Source of the DNA: Campanula takesimana
Lineage: Eukaryota > Streptophyta > Magnoliopsida > Asterales > Campanulaceae
Direction of reading: 5' to 3'
DNA: 64,000 nucleotides
Assembly: GCA_026119855.1 (NCBI GenBank)
Contig: JAOWBW010000164.1
Location: forward strand, 620,001-684,000
Shown: piece by piece, positions 31,838 through 42,058 of the stretch
Layout of the letters: each line of letters opens with the position of its first letter
How positions within the stretch are numbered: position 1 is the stretch's first letter
Notes under the pieces: model-generated
Seen by the model: only the letters and a program-made list of their open reading frames with translations
What the model was told of the DNA's origin: nothing
Database searches by the model: none
Position numbers and translations under genes: made by a program

Positions 31838-33155
31838 TGTAGATACCCCGGGGAACCACGGCTTGGCTAGAGCGGTGAATTATCCTAGGATGTCTAACTT
31901 ATTTTAGATGTGTCTAGAGTCGCCACCTATGTTTTTAAAGGAACATAAGAAAAACCTAGAAATAGCCTAATTTATGTACAAAACCAGAGATTCGGGAGAG
32001 AAGGGTTCGGGGGTTAGGTGACGGAGTGGGAAGTACTTAAACACCCACTCCGCCCCGCTTACGCGGGTCTTGCTACTATTGGTGTTCTAATATTTACATG
32101 TCCTTCAATTAATTAAATAGAAATGTGCTAACAATTGTGATGAGAAGAAAAGAGGAAATAAAGGGGAAATAAAATAGAATTGTTTTATTTATTTAATGAT
32201 AAAGATTACATGTAACAAGTAATGTTAAAGAATTACATTAAGAGATGAAGAGAAATTAACATGGTGAATTAAAGTTAAGATTAAAATGTAGGGAGATAAC
32301 CTTAACTAACTTCAATATGTGAAGTAGTCATGTTGGTCATGTCCCATTAATGGGGATTGCATACATCAAGAAGAAGAAAACAAAGGAAGAAAATGGAGTT
32401 GTACCTTGAGAAAGAGGACTTGGAACCTTGACTTGAAAGTGTTGTTGTTGTAATGAAATTGTTGTAGAACAATTTGTGTAGAGTCTTGTTACTAAGAACT
32501 CTTGTTGGGAGAATTTGTGTATAATGTAGTTGGTGAATCAAGGTTGGAGTCCAAAAAGAAATCCAAAAAGAAGTCCAAAAAGAAGTCCCTTTCCAAGGTA
32601 GAAGATGATGGTTTTTATAGGTAAAAAAGAGAGGGAAATGATGGAGGGAAATTGGTCATCCATGTGAAATGGAATGGGCCAATCACAAATAAGATAAATG
32701 AATAAAAGAAAAATAAAAGAAATAAAAGAAATCAAATAATAAATGAAAGAAATATTAGTTTTTGGGAAAAGGCTTAGAATTTGGGATTGGGAGTTAATGA
32801 GAAAAGGGGGGATGAATGTGGATGTAAAAAGATGGTTTTTGTGATCAAGAAAAGATGTTTGTAAATAAGAAAAGTGAGGGAAATAAGGTGCAATCCGTTG
32901 CTGCCAAAGTGGGAAGCGCGCGGGTCCGGCTTTTGGGGCGGGACGCGCGCGCGGCTCACTGGCAGTGCCGGAAGCGCCCGCGGGTGAAAATGACAGAATG
33001 ACAGAAATGACTCTAAAATTAATTCTGTTATGCAGTTTAGTCCAAAACTAACGAAATCAGTTAGGAACTTAACCGAAGTAGCAGAAATTAATAAAAGTTA
33101 AATAAAAATACTATGTATGCAATCGGGGTGAGAGGTCCAAGGCGGGGTGTCTACA
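31838..33155 (-). repeat. Solo LTR of the B family with perfect target duplication
   Basis: 1,318 bp, TGTAGATACC to GGTGTCTACA, flanked by TCATG on both sides (31833-31837 and 33156-33160). It lies between integrase and RNase H of A. The TATA box is near 32610 and the GC cluster at 32912-32981. It marks the site where B first entered A. Confidence 0.95.
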
Positions 33156-33950
33156 TCATGCAGTATGCCGGACTGTTTCGTCGGGAGATTTTGAAGGGTT
33201 TTACCGTTTTACCCTCAGGCATTTCGACCAGTGAAGCGATGGTGGCTAGTGCATCAGCAAAACGGTTCTTGTCCCTTGGTAGGTAATTGAAGGTGATTTC
33301 TTGAAATTGTTCAACCAACTCCTCGAGATGTTGACCATACCGTTGCAGGGTTGAGTCTTGAATTTTCCATTTTCTGGATGTCTGGTTGATGATGAGCAAG
33401 GAATCACCGAATACTTCTGAACTTGTGAAATTTCTTTCGAGGGCTGCTTCGAGCCCTGCTATGCAAGCTTCGTACTCAGCGGTGTTGTTAGTGGCTTCAA
33501 ATTCAAGGCGGATGGCAATTGGAGTATACATGTCCTTTGGATCAACAAGTAACATCCCTATGCCATATCCATGCTTATTGGCTGCGCCATCGAAAAAAAG
33601 TTGCCACTTATTTTCCTCTGTTGTAGCGCAAATTAAATGCTCGTCGGGGAACTGTACATCTTCCCCTTTCACTTCATCACACGGAAATTCAGCAAGCTGA
33701 TCACTGAACACCTTCCCCCTGATGGATTTGAGTGTGACGTAAGTGATATCGTAGCCGGCGAGCATGAAATACCATTTGGCTATTCTTGTTGACATGAAAG
33801 GCTTCTCGAAGATGTAGCGGAGCGGGTCTACTTTTGCTACCAACTTTATTGGGAAGGCGTCCATGTAATGCTTGAGCTTTTGAGTAACCCAAACCAATGC
33901 AGCACAAGACTTCTCTAAGACAGACTAGTTCTTTTCAGCTCCTTGAAACC
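33151..33950 (-). pseudogene. RNase H region of element A, including archaeal-type second RNase H
   Basis: The minus strand first shows the end of the ordinary, catalytically degraded RNase H (ALVWVTQKLKHYMDAF, then IAKWYFML), followed by a second domain with FDGAANKHGYGIG, LEFEATNNTAEYEA, a GDSLLIINQ strand and RFADALATIA. The four acidic positions (D, E, D, D) are all present. This domain pair marks the Tat lineage; it removes RNA from RNA/DNA hybrids during cDNA synthesis. Two stops (TGA near 33958 and TAG near 33927) separate it from RT. It is cut at 33156 by the LTR insertion. Confidence 0.85.
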
Positions 33951-33951
33951 G

Positions 33952-35892
33952 TCAGCTGACAAAGTAGATGGCATTTTCTTTTGTGGAGTCTCGCTGTTCT
34001 TGTGCTAACATAGCCCCTAGGGCTTCCTCATTGACAGTGAGATAGAGCAAGAGAGGCTTCTCTTCGTGTGGTGGAACCAAAACTGGAGGGCATGTCATGT
34101 GATGCTTCACTTGGTCGAAGGCTTCTTGGCACGCATCGGTCCATTCTAGAGCCACATTGTTTTTGAGTAGCTTGAAGATTGGCTCACACATAGAAGTGAG
34201 TTGGTGCACAAACCGACTGATGTATTGATGTCTGCCCATGAAACCTTTGATTTCTTTCTGCGTCCTTGGGGGAGGCATGTCAATGATTGCCTTGATCTTG
34301 GAGGGATCGGCTTCAATTCCTCTTTCAGTGACCATGTAACCAAGAACCTTTCCTCTGATGACCCCAAAAGTGCACTTTGCGGGATTGAGTCTCATCTTGT
34401 GTTGTCGAAGCCTTTCAAAGAGTTTGCGAAGATCTATAAAATGTGGACCATTGGTTCCCTTCGAATGGATGATCATGTCGTCTACATAGACCTCGATCTC
34501 TTTATGAATCATATCGTGGAATAGATCCGTAACAGCCCTCTGGTAGGTAGCCCCAGCGTTCCTTAGTCCGAACGGCATGACTGTGTAGCAAAAGGTCCCC
34601 CACGGGGTTATGAAAGCTGTCTTGTGTTGATCCTCTTCGGACATGAGAATCTGATTGTAACCGGCAAAACCGTCCATGAATGAACGGACTTCATAGTTGG
34701 CAGTTGAATCGACGAGCATGTCGATGTTTGGTAGTGGAAAATCATCTTTCGGGGAAGCTTTGTTCAAATCCCGGAAGTCCACACAAACTCGAACCTTGCC
34801 GTTTGGCTTTCTGACTGTCACAATGTTGGCTAGCCAAGTTGGATACTCAATGACTTTGATGAAACCCAACATGAGGAGCTTTTCAATCTCTTCTTTGACT
34901 TGTAGAGACCATTCTGGCTTGATCTTTCTGAGCTTCTGCTTTACTGGCTTGGCGTCCTCTTTGATCGGAATTCTGTGCTCCGCGACCTTTCTGTCCAAAC
35001 CCGGCATGTCTTTGTATGACCATGCGAATACATCCACAAATTCTCTGAGCAGTGCAGTCAATCTGTCTTTGTCTTCCCCCTTGAAGAAGCTGCCAATCTT
35101 TGTTTCTTTCGGCTCTTCGTCGGTACCCAGATTAACAGTATGCAATTCTTCATCAGCCCCTAGACCATTTTCACCACGACAACGAACCTGTTGAGCTAGT
35201 TCATTTAGGTATGTTATGTTTTCGTGGTCTATTTCATCATAATTTGAATCGTTATTAACTTGTTCATTAAGTTCGTTATTAGTTAATTCATCATTTATGA
35301 TGTTTGCAATCTCGGGGTACTCAGAAATATCGAATTTTTCATTAGCAAAGAAAGGAAACACACGCTCGGCTATGGCCTCCATATCCTCTTGGGTGAGAGT
35401 ATTAGAAACACTCTCGGACTCGAAAGTAAGTGTGAGCCGCTCTTCCTTTGTTGCTGTGCGGGGTATGCAACCCATTTCTCCGACCAAGAAATCCTCGGAT
35501 ACTAAGGGCCCCTTCGTTGAATACCAGTTGTTGATTGGCTCGGAGCTTGGTGGGATCTCACTGATGGTTTCCTCAACGGTGTCGTAGATGGCATTGACTT
35601 GACAATCGTCCATGATGGCAAATTCTTCGAACATGGAGGCGAGATCGGATAGTTCTTCCCCCACGGTAACCTCTACCTCGGACTCTATAGTCACTTTCTT
35701 GCCCCACCACTCTCGGGGTGACATTGGAGTAGGCTCCCTTTCTTGCGTCGGGAATTCATAATCAGTGAAGATCTCGAGACCGGGCTTTCTGACGCCTTTG
35801 TCGTTAACCCACGGTTCGGGAAAGATCATGTACGGGACATCTTCCCCTTGGCGAATAAAATAACCGTTTAGTGTGTTGCGGTAGGGTTTCAA
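33952..35892 (-). pseudogene. Reverse transcriptase region of element A (646-codon open frame)
   Basis: A long open minus-strand frame. Residues 1-270 are an acidic spacer between protease and RT, with little conservation. The RT core runs from about residue 300: VRVCVDFRDLNKASPKD, a palm motif FMDGFAGYNQI (usually LDG), PFGLRNAGATYQR, and the catalytic YVDD box (34478-34489). Thumb and connection follow, to LGAMLAQEQ. It copies the element RNA into DNA in cytoplasmic particles. The frame itself is intact, but neighbouring protease and RNase H segments contain stops, so no full polyprotein can form. Confidence 0.88.
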
Positions 35893-35964
35893 GTCAGGGA
35901 TTTCATATCGTCGACCTTCTTTGCGAGCTTGGGTCCTTTGATTCTTGACTGCTTGCTCGTACTT

Positions 35965-36640
35965 TTAGTCTTCCTTGGTAGGCTCGTATCCCAGACCAAA
36001 CTTGTTCTTGACAAAAGGAACTACCACGGGGTGCAATATCCCTTGTTGATGCTTCCCTAGGCCTAAATCGGGAAAGTGATTCATGTTCCTCATCATGCGG
36101 AGGACTTTAGGATGGCCGGGGGCCCATTGTCTTCTTCCCCCTTCCTTGTCAATGGTGTTGACGCCGGAGAGAGTGGCATCTTCTATCCCGTGTAGGACTT
36201 GGTGAACTGGTTGTCCCCCATTTCTGTGGATGGTGACATTCTCGTCCATGATAGTGACTATCTCATCCCCATTTCTGATCTTGACACACTGATGGAGAGT
36301 GGAAGGCACCGCATTGGAACTGTGGATCCAAGGTCGGCCCAGAAGTAAGTCGAATGAAGCGGGGACATCAAGTACTTGGAATGGGACGGACATGATCATG
36401 CTTCCAAATTCGATATCAACTTCTAATATTCCCATGATTGTACGGGCAGTGCTGTCGTACCCTCTAATGACTTGTGCGGAGGGTTGTAAATCGGAGCTTT
36501 TGAGTCCCAGTATGCCCATGACTCAGCTAGGCATTAAGTTGAGTGCAGAACCACCGTGTACTAGAACCCTTGAGATGGGTCTACCCCTTGCCCTTACTTT
36601 GAGGTAGATGGCTTCATTGTGTTCGGACCCAAATGGCGGG
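35965..36640 (-). pseudogene. Aspartic protease region of element A, catalytic Asp lost
   Basis: The minus-strand homology reads RVLVHGGSALNLMPS, where the family has a DGGSA or DTGA triad. The codon at 36556-36558 is CAC (His) instead of an Asp codon, so this protease would be inactive. A TGA follows at 36523-36525. The rest (VIRGYDST, FQVLDVPASFDLLLGRPWIH) is the well-kept second half of a retropepsin fold. This enzyme should cut the polyprotein into Gag, RT and integrase. Confidence 0.8.
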
Positions 36641-36748
36641 AGGTCCATGTCGGCAAAAGTGATGACATTGCCGAAGTGAATGTGACCTATCATTGCTGTG
36701 AGGTCCTCAGGAGTCGTGTCGGGAGAGACTGATGTGTCATCTAAGTTC

Positions 36749-38606
36749 TTAATGACTAGGTCTCGGTGTTTCTTTGATGATGCAATAAGGTCCCAGATGG
36801 ATATGTTGGCTTGCGTGTAACAAAGGATCTTCGGGTATGTCGCGTGCTTGCGATCTTTGAGAAGAGGTGCTGGTTGCTGCAGTATTGGAAGGGATTGTGC
36901 TCGTTGTTACTCGACCACTGCGAGTGAGCACGTTCACGGTCCCTTGTAGCTTCTTCTTCCTATTCTCTAAGACTTCCCTCATAATCTTATCATAAGTCAC
37001 AACATAACAAGAATTATCAAGTTTATTTATATCATCGGAGCCCTCATTCACAATTGGGATCGAATGAGTGATTCCTTCAAATTCTCCTACCTCTATTACA
37101 TTGACACCACCCTTATTAGGGATTATGAATTCCTTCTTGTCTATGAGGTCTTGGACGGTGTTGCGGATGGAGAAGCAATCCTCGGTGAGGTGGCCGGTGC
37201 ATTGATGGTAGTCACACCATTTGTGGTGAGCTTGATTGGCACGGAGCGGTTGTGGTTGCTTGTACCCTTGAGGAGGAGTGATTTGTCCCTTGGCCTTTAG
37301 AGCTTCATAGGCCTCGGTGATTGTCATGCCGTTGAGAGGAGTGTAGACGCGGTTGTTTTGGAACCGCTTGCCTTGTGGTGGGGGAACCTTCTTGTAATTC
37401 CCCTTGTCAGTAGTAACGGCATTGACAGAAGCCTCTTTGTTTGAACTAGAGGCGGCCTTGTATCGGTAAGTAGGAGTGGCCTTTTTAATCTACTTGAGCA
37501 ACTCATCCATGCGTACCCCCGCCTTATACATTTGGGAGAAGTCGGAGTAGCAAGCCCCACTTAGGTGGGTGCGGAGATCAGTCTTGAGACACTTGAGAAA
37601 GATGTCCATTTGCTCTTTTGTGTTCGGCCTCTCAACAATTTCTGAGAGTTTGTCATACATTTGGGAGAAGTCGGAGTAGCAAGGACTCGTTGTCTCTTTG
37701 AGTGGTATTCTCGAGCTCTTTCCTTGTGGGCCGGTGAGTGGTGTTGCCTTGATATTGATTCTTGAAGGCAAGCATAGCGGCATCCCAATCAAGACGGACA
37801 GTGAGCGGGAGAGTTGCATACCAATCTTTTGCCGCCCCCTCGAGGGTGAGAGGAAAGCATTGAGCCATAACTTTTGGGGAGACCTTCTTCGGAACCATAG
37901 CCCAAATGTAAGTCTCGATGTGGGCCATCGGGCATGAGTTGCCCTTAAACTTGCTAATGTCGGGCATCTTGAATTTGTCGGGAAGAGCGACCATCGTGCT
38001 CATGAGGATGGATGACTGATGAAGGCTTGTGTTGGAGCCTTTTCCCATGTTGAGGCCGTCGAATTTCTGATCAATGTAGTCCATGATGGAATCGACCATT
38101 TTGGGGTCGTTGTTGTCGGTGCTTGATCCCCCCACTTTTTTGGTACGGGCACTGACATACGGGCTTTCAAACAAACCCTTGGTCCACTCGGATTCCTCGT
38201 TGTCATTAACCCCCTTGTTCTTGGAGAGCTTGAGGAGCTTGGCATTCAGTTGGTCAACCTCGGCCTCGTGGGCCTCCCTTTGACTGTCGACATGAGCTTG
38301 CCACAAGGCTTCTTTGGTTTGAGCCTCGTTGTTGAGAGTGGTGATTTGTTGTTGGAGTGTTTGAACCATGGCAGAAAGCTGTTCGAGAGTCATGGCGTTG
38401 TTGGTGTTGGAGTCGCCGGCCATTGATGATGTAGAAGCTGTTGGAGTGATCGGTTCACGGACGAGCCTGTTGGATGAATCTCTGTAGATGCGGAGAGTAC
38501 CAATCGGACCTATAATTGGAGAAGTAGCCCTTGTCAGTCTCGGTTCACACTTTCGGTCCATGAGGAAGTTGAGAACACACAGTTGGGCACACGACTCGAA
38601 CCACAT
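36749..38606 (-). pseudogene. Gag of element A (coiled coil, capsid, zinc finger), several frameshifts
   Basis: The minus strand encodes an N-terminal Ser/Thr/Asn-rich coiled coil (likely start MAGDSNTNN, near 38423), then the capsid core (PDKFKMPDISKFKG, AAKDWYATL), broken by a shift near 37690, continuing as DKLSEIVERPN, a TAG near 37490, another shift, and ending in the finger CDYHQCTGHLTEDC with LIDKKEF (36749-37327). A short segment (YSDFSQMY) appears twice, about 150 bp apart, a small duplication at the breaks. Gag forms the particle and packages RNA. This copy cannot do so. Confidence 0.8.
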
Positions 38607-38760
38607 AAGAAAAACGACTATTTTTTTATTTTATTTTATAAGTCGGAGGGAATGGGTCCCTTTTGGGGTTTCTAAGAAAATAATGGAATCGTCACACTAG
38701 TATATAGACCATCTCGCGGTCCCATATACTCATCGGATTCCATCACGTTTGTGAATCCTA

Positions 38761-38930
38761 CATGTATCGGGATTAAACTAAATTAATGTAGTAAAGCATA
38801 CATGCGGGGACGGATTTTTTTATTTTCGTCCAAAATAACCACCTTTTGGGGACGGATTTTTATTGCGTCCGTTTCAACAAGTTGGCATGTATGATTTGAA
38901 GACATTAGTTTAGGGAAATCTCGGTACATG
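38761..38930 (-). other. Structured leader RNA element, A copy
   Basis: Same nested stems as in B: CATGTATCGGGATT with AATCTCGGTACATG, CATACATGC (38797) with GCATGTATG, and twin GGACG/CGTCC hairpins. One pair is A-U here, G-C in B and G-U in C. The rest of the leader (38931-39743) is non-coding and similar to 30013-30806 and 61871-62402. Confidence 0.7.
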
Positions 38931-39743
38931 GAAACCGACTTGAGTCACGGAGTGTTAGACCCTAACTAGAATTGTGTGGTTTGTGCTCGGCTTGAATATG
39001 AGGCTTAAAGGTCACCCCCGGCATGTAGTCATGAACTACGCCACGGGCTGAGGTTTACCGCTTCGAAAGAGCCAAGGTCGAGTGGAGCTTGAAACTTTCT
39101 AGGACGGGCCTCGACGGGTTTGGGGTTGGACTTGTGCGACTCGATAGTGAGCAGTTGATAGGAATTGTGCGCGTAGTGTGAGGTCTATCACGTGACAATT
39201 TTTTATTTTTTATTTTTTGAAAAGAAAAGATAAGAACACATAAACACGTAAATTACAACTCCCGAATCACCCGTGTGACCGGTAAATAAAACATAAAAAT
39301 AAACAGTCCAAGGGTTCAATTTTGTTCTGATGCAGGCAACTGTGCCCACACCCCCCTGTTCTGTTCAGTCCCTGAAACCTGTTCTTGCCCTGGCAATTGG
39401 CCCAGAAGCACGCGCCTCGAGCTAGTGTTGTGGGAAGCACGCGACTGGCGCATAGAAACTGGGAGGCGCCCGCTTCTGGGCTCACCTGTCAGATTATTAG
39501 AAACTTATGGACTCAGGGGATTGCCCTGGTCCTGATTGTGTGATGGAACCCCTGCAATGTTTGTTAGCACGAAATAATAGGAAGAATAGGAAGAACACAT
39601 AGAAGGCGGGCGATTCTGGAATTTGACTCGGGACGCGCGCGCTTTGGACCATGAAGGTCCGAGGCGCGCGCTTCCCATGTCAATTTCCAGAATGCCCAGA
39701 AAAGTGAATTATGAACAGAAACACAAGTTTAACCCTCAAGCAG

Positions 39744-39761
39744 TCCCCAGCGGAGTCGCCA
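39744..39761 (-). other. Primer binding site of element A
   Basis: Same 18 bases as in B (minus strand TGGCGACTCCGCTGGGGA), one base from the LTR. Confidence 0.78.
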
Positions 39762-39762
39762 C

Positions 39763-42058
39763 TGTAGATACCTCGGGGAACCACGGCTTGGCTAGAGCGC
39801 GTGAATTATCCTAGGATGTCTAATTGTGTTTTAGAGTCGCCACCCACGTTTTTGAGGAACGTAAGAAAACCTAATGTTTATGAGCCTAAGTTTGATTTAC
39901 GAAAACAGAGATTCTTTGGGATGAGGGGTTCGGGGGTTAGGTTACGAAATGGGAAGTACTTAAACACCCATTTCGCCCGAGCAAAGTCGGGCTTGTTTGT
40001 TCATAATTCACTTTTTAAGATAAATGTGTTCTTCCTATTAAAATGATGATAAAAAAGGGGTTTTAGAGTTTGAAATGTAGGGAGATGACTCCTAGGCCAA
40101 TTCAATGTAATGAAAAGACCGTTGGTGTCATGTCCCAAATGGTTTTGGGTGATTGCACATTTGATTGAAGAAGAAGAAGAAGAAGAAGAAGAAGAAGAAG
40201 AAGAAGGAGAGGAGAAATGTTTAAGACCTTTACCTATAGTATCCTTCAAAAAGAATCTCTTTTGAAGCCTTGAAGAAGAGATTGAATACTTTGTTGAAGA
40301 AATCCCAAGAAAAGTCTATGAAAGAAGTGAGTAAAAAGGTTTGAAAGTAATGATTTTCCAAGTCCTCCTCCAATGATGGATTGGAGGGGTTTTTATAGTT
40401 GAAAAGTTACTGTTTTTGGAGCCAAACGGAGTCTCCAAGAAATCTTTCCCGGGAAAAATCATGTATAATGAGCAAGGGAGAGATTCTTGGGCAGAATCTG
40501 TAACTGACACGCCCCAGAAGCGCGCGCATCCCACCTAGGCGACGCAAGGCGCGCGCGTCTGAAAGTACCCCAATCTGAAACCGACCTATCTTAGAGGTAT
40601 CCTTAGCACCGTTTCAGGGATAAGCTAATAGGCCAGGACCTCCCTAGGATAAGCTATAAATTCCAGGACTACTCTGGTCTAAAATTGGAAAAATCCAGAA
40701 GCTCGCCATGCTGAGCCGTACGGATGCTTTGGGTACTAGAGGGGCCTAGCCATACGGCTGGTTTGGGCACCCTCAGTCCCTATAAATAGAACCCCTTGCT
40801 GATCATTTCAGGGGGGGAGAAACATTAGAACTAAGGTTACTCTGTCGAATTCACCTCAGAATAGTGTGAGTAAGAGTGAACAAAGAGTGAAAGAGAGAAA
40901 GGAAGATTGGCCTAAACCAAGATAGGTAAAGCCACCTTCTCCCCTCCCTTCTCTTCATCTAAGAAATCTATTTATCTTTGATCTTGTCATTTATTGTTGA
41001 TCTTTACATTCTTGCAAGTCTTGTCCATTCAATCAATATACATATATCTATTATTATTTATATTTCCTAGTCCAAGCCATGAGATGATCAAAGGTGCCCT
41101 CCATACTTTGTGTGGAAGAGGTTCAAACCTAGTTTGATCATGGCTTGTTGACTGTTCATTACATTCTTGTCATGGATGATGCTCTTGTTGTTCATTTTGC
41201 TCATTTTAAGCTATGATGATCATGTTGAGGATAAAGTCTTAATCTTTATCCTCATCACCTTGATCTAGCCCGAAATTCCCAAGTTTGGGTAATAAAGATC
41301 CAATCTTTATGGTTTGTTCTTGTCCCTAAAGGATTAATCTTGCCTAGAAGAGCCATTTTGATGGTAAAGTTTCAATCTTTACTCATCAAATGGTCACTAT
41401 GGCTCAAAAGGGCATATTGGCCACCTTTTTCATTTTTCTCCCATGATTTCCTTTGATCATGCCCAAATTCTTGTTTTGGGAGGTTCTTTGATGATAAAAT
41501 GGCATAGGAATGAGGTTAATGGGTATTGGAAAACAAACTGGAATAGAAACTAAACTGTCCCAGGACCATGTCCTCAGTTGAAAAGATAAATAAAAAGTAA
41601 AACAAAGATTTTCCGTTAAAACACACACACACACATGCACTTTTGTTAACTGAACAAAGGACGTAAAAACTCTCCCCAAGTTGTAACCTGGTCTCCGAAC
41701 CTTTGAACTCAAACCTTTGTCATTTTGTTGGGTTTAAAATTAACAAAATGTGGCGACTCCGTTAAATTGGTCCGGTTCCCGCGTTTGGTATTTCGCCCTT
41801 GAAACGTGCTCGTGTTTTTTGGGGCGGGATCCTTACAGCCCTTGGCCTCGAGGGGCGGAGGCGCGCGACTCTGAGAAGAAATTTTTGATAGAATGGACTA
41901 GAAAGTTAGAACTGTTATTCAGTTTAGTCCCAGAACTTAACGGAGTCCGTCTGGAACTTAATCGAAGTAACTGAAACTAACAGAAAACACTTAGAAGAGG
42001 GAGAAACACAAAACCAAGTGTGCAATCGGGGTGAGCGGTCCAAGGCGGGGTGTCTACA
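39763..42058 (-). repeat. 5' LTR of element A, interrupted by solo LTR S
   Basis: Starts TGTAGATACC and ends GGTGTCTACA. Without S it is about 1,015 bp. It matches 1-733 in the overlap. The GC cluster is split: two motifs at 40518-40560 and the third at about 41858-41870. Just outside it the flank GGTCCGTG belongs to the tandem array that A entered. Confidence 0.88.
40560..41837 (+). mobile_element. Solo LTR S inside the LTR of A
   Basis: 1,278 bp absent from the partner LTR at 519/520. It starts TGAAAGTACC, ends GGATCCTTACA and has a plant TATA box TATAAATAGA at 40781-40790 on the plus strand, so it is a plus-oriented LTR left by recombination. The target duplication is not clean (GCGTC and GCCCT). 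No internal region was found, and the lineage is not recognised. Confidence 0.75.

Larger units (their letters stand above)
1..42058 (-). mobile_element. Element A: Tat/Ogre-type Ty3/gypsy retrotransposon with nested insertions
   Basis: The two ends are LTRs of one subfamily (1-733 and 39763-42058, same orientation, roughly 15-20 differences over about 715 aligned bases by eye). The minus strand reads LTR, PBS, gag, PR, RT, RNase H with a second archaeal-type RNase H, integrase, an antisense gene region, a minisatellite, a purine tract and LTR. That order, the second RNase H after a degenerate first one, and antisense genes between integrase and the 3' LTR are features of the Tat lineage. Elements D0, D1, B and S lie inside it. 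With insertions removed the element would be about 16-17 kb. The left end lies outside the window, so its target duplication cannot be checked. Confidence 0.8.
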
